Source of the DNA: JBOHER01 sp050701115
GTDB lineage: Bacteria; Actinomycetota; Actinomycetes; Mycobacteriales; Pseudonocardiaceae
Length of the DNA stretch: 10,844 bases
Reading direction: 5' to 3'
NCBI GenBank assembly: GCA_050701115.1
Contig: JBOHER010000366.1
Span: 1 to 10,844 of the forward strand
The notes under the pieces were generated by a model. It worked only from the letters and a program-made list of their open reading frames with translations, did not search any database and was not told the origin of the DNA. Positions 10,766 to 10,844 of the stretch are shown here, one piece after another (the first letter of the stretch is position 1; each line of letters opens with the position of its first letter). The position numbers and the translations under genes were made by a program.

Positions 10766-10844
10766 TCAGTTTTGACCTTGCACTTGTTCGAGGGTTACAC
10801 GTCCACGTCGGACCTTCGCCAGAATAGATTCGGCGCTGGCCGTC
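10766..10844 (-). CDS. 3' end of an unidentified ORF, possibly a transposase
   Basis: The last 25 codons before a TGA at 10766-10768 read ASAESILAKVRRGRVTLEQV plus five more residues, an amphipathic basic end similar in style to C-termini of IS630-like transposases. The flank GTGTCTCAGTTTTGACC could be an IS terminus. The rest lies outside the window, so the call is tentative. Confidence 0.4.
   Translation of the reverse strand, partial: TASAESILAKVRRGRVTLEQVQGQN

Overview
The window is very GC-rich DNA. Its gene content (NarL-type two-component pair, F420-type luciferase-like oxidoreductase remnant, IS3 element, tRNA array) points to an actinobacterium, possibly Micromonosporaceae-like; this is inferred from style, not from a species marker. 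Much of it looks like an accessory, mobile-element-rich region.

Layout. (1) 1-1585: a complete IS3-family element with matching 29-bp terminal inverted repeats, orfA/orfB in -1 register, and a small Cys-rich passenger ORF behind orfB. (2) 1586-2243: the IS abuts the truncated remains of a luciferase-like monooxygenase gene, which also has an in-frame stop and a frameshift. (3) 2240-3022: an intact class I SAM-dependent methyltransferase overlapping the end of that pseudogene by 4 nt. (4) 3115-6459, minus strand: a dense array of 34 tRNA genes or tRNA-like genes, interrupted once by an HNH endonuclease gene (5349-5792) with its own Shine-Dalgarno. A promoter-like sequence at about 6716-6743 and a terminator-like leader hairpin at 6492-6522 precede it. 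(5) 6540-7424: no gene I can support. (6) 7425-10066, minus strand: a NarL/FixJ response regulator and a membrane-bound HisKA_3 sensor kinase, overlapping by 10 nt. (7) 10199-10756: a divergent small multi-pass membrane protein. (8) 10766-10844: the 3' end of a minus-strand ORF, perhaps a second transposase.

The centrepiece is the tRNA array. As I read them, the 34 genes carry 34 different anticodons covering 18 amino acids; Phe and Cys are absent. Most genes sit 4-5 nt from discriminator base to the next 5' end. Nine encode CCA. Several depart from the tRNA canon: three Leu tRNAs without a long variable arm, four anticodon loops lacking U33, broken T-arms, and one gene that looks like a fusion of two tRNAs. 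Together with the co-oriented HNH gene this looks like a self-contained, horizontally moving translation cassette rather than chromosomal housekeeping tRNA genes. tRNA arrays are known from actinobacteria and phages; the function of this one, and of the HNH gene inside it, is inference.
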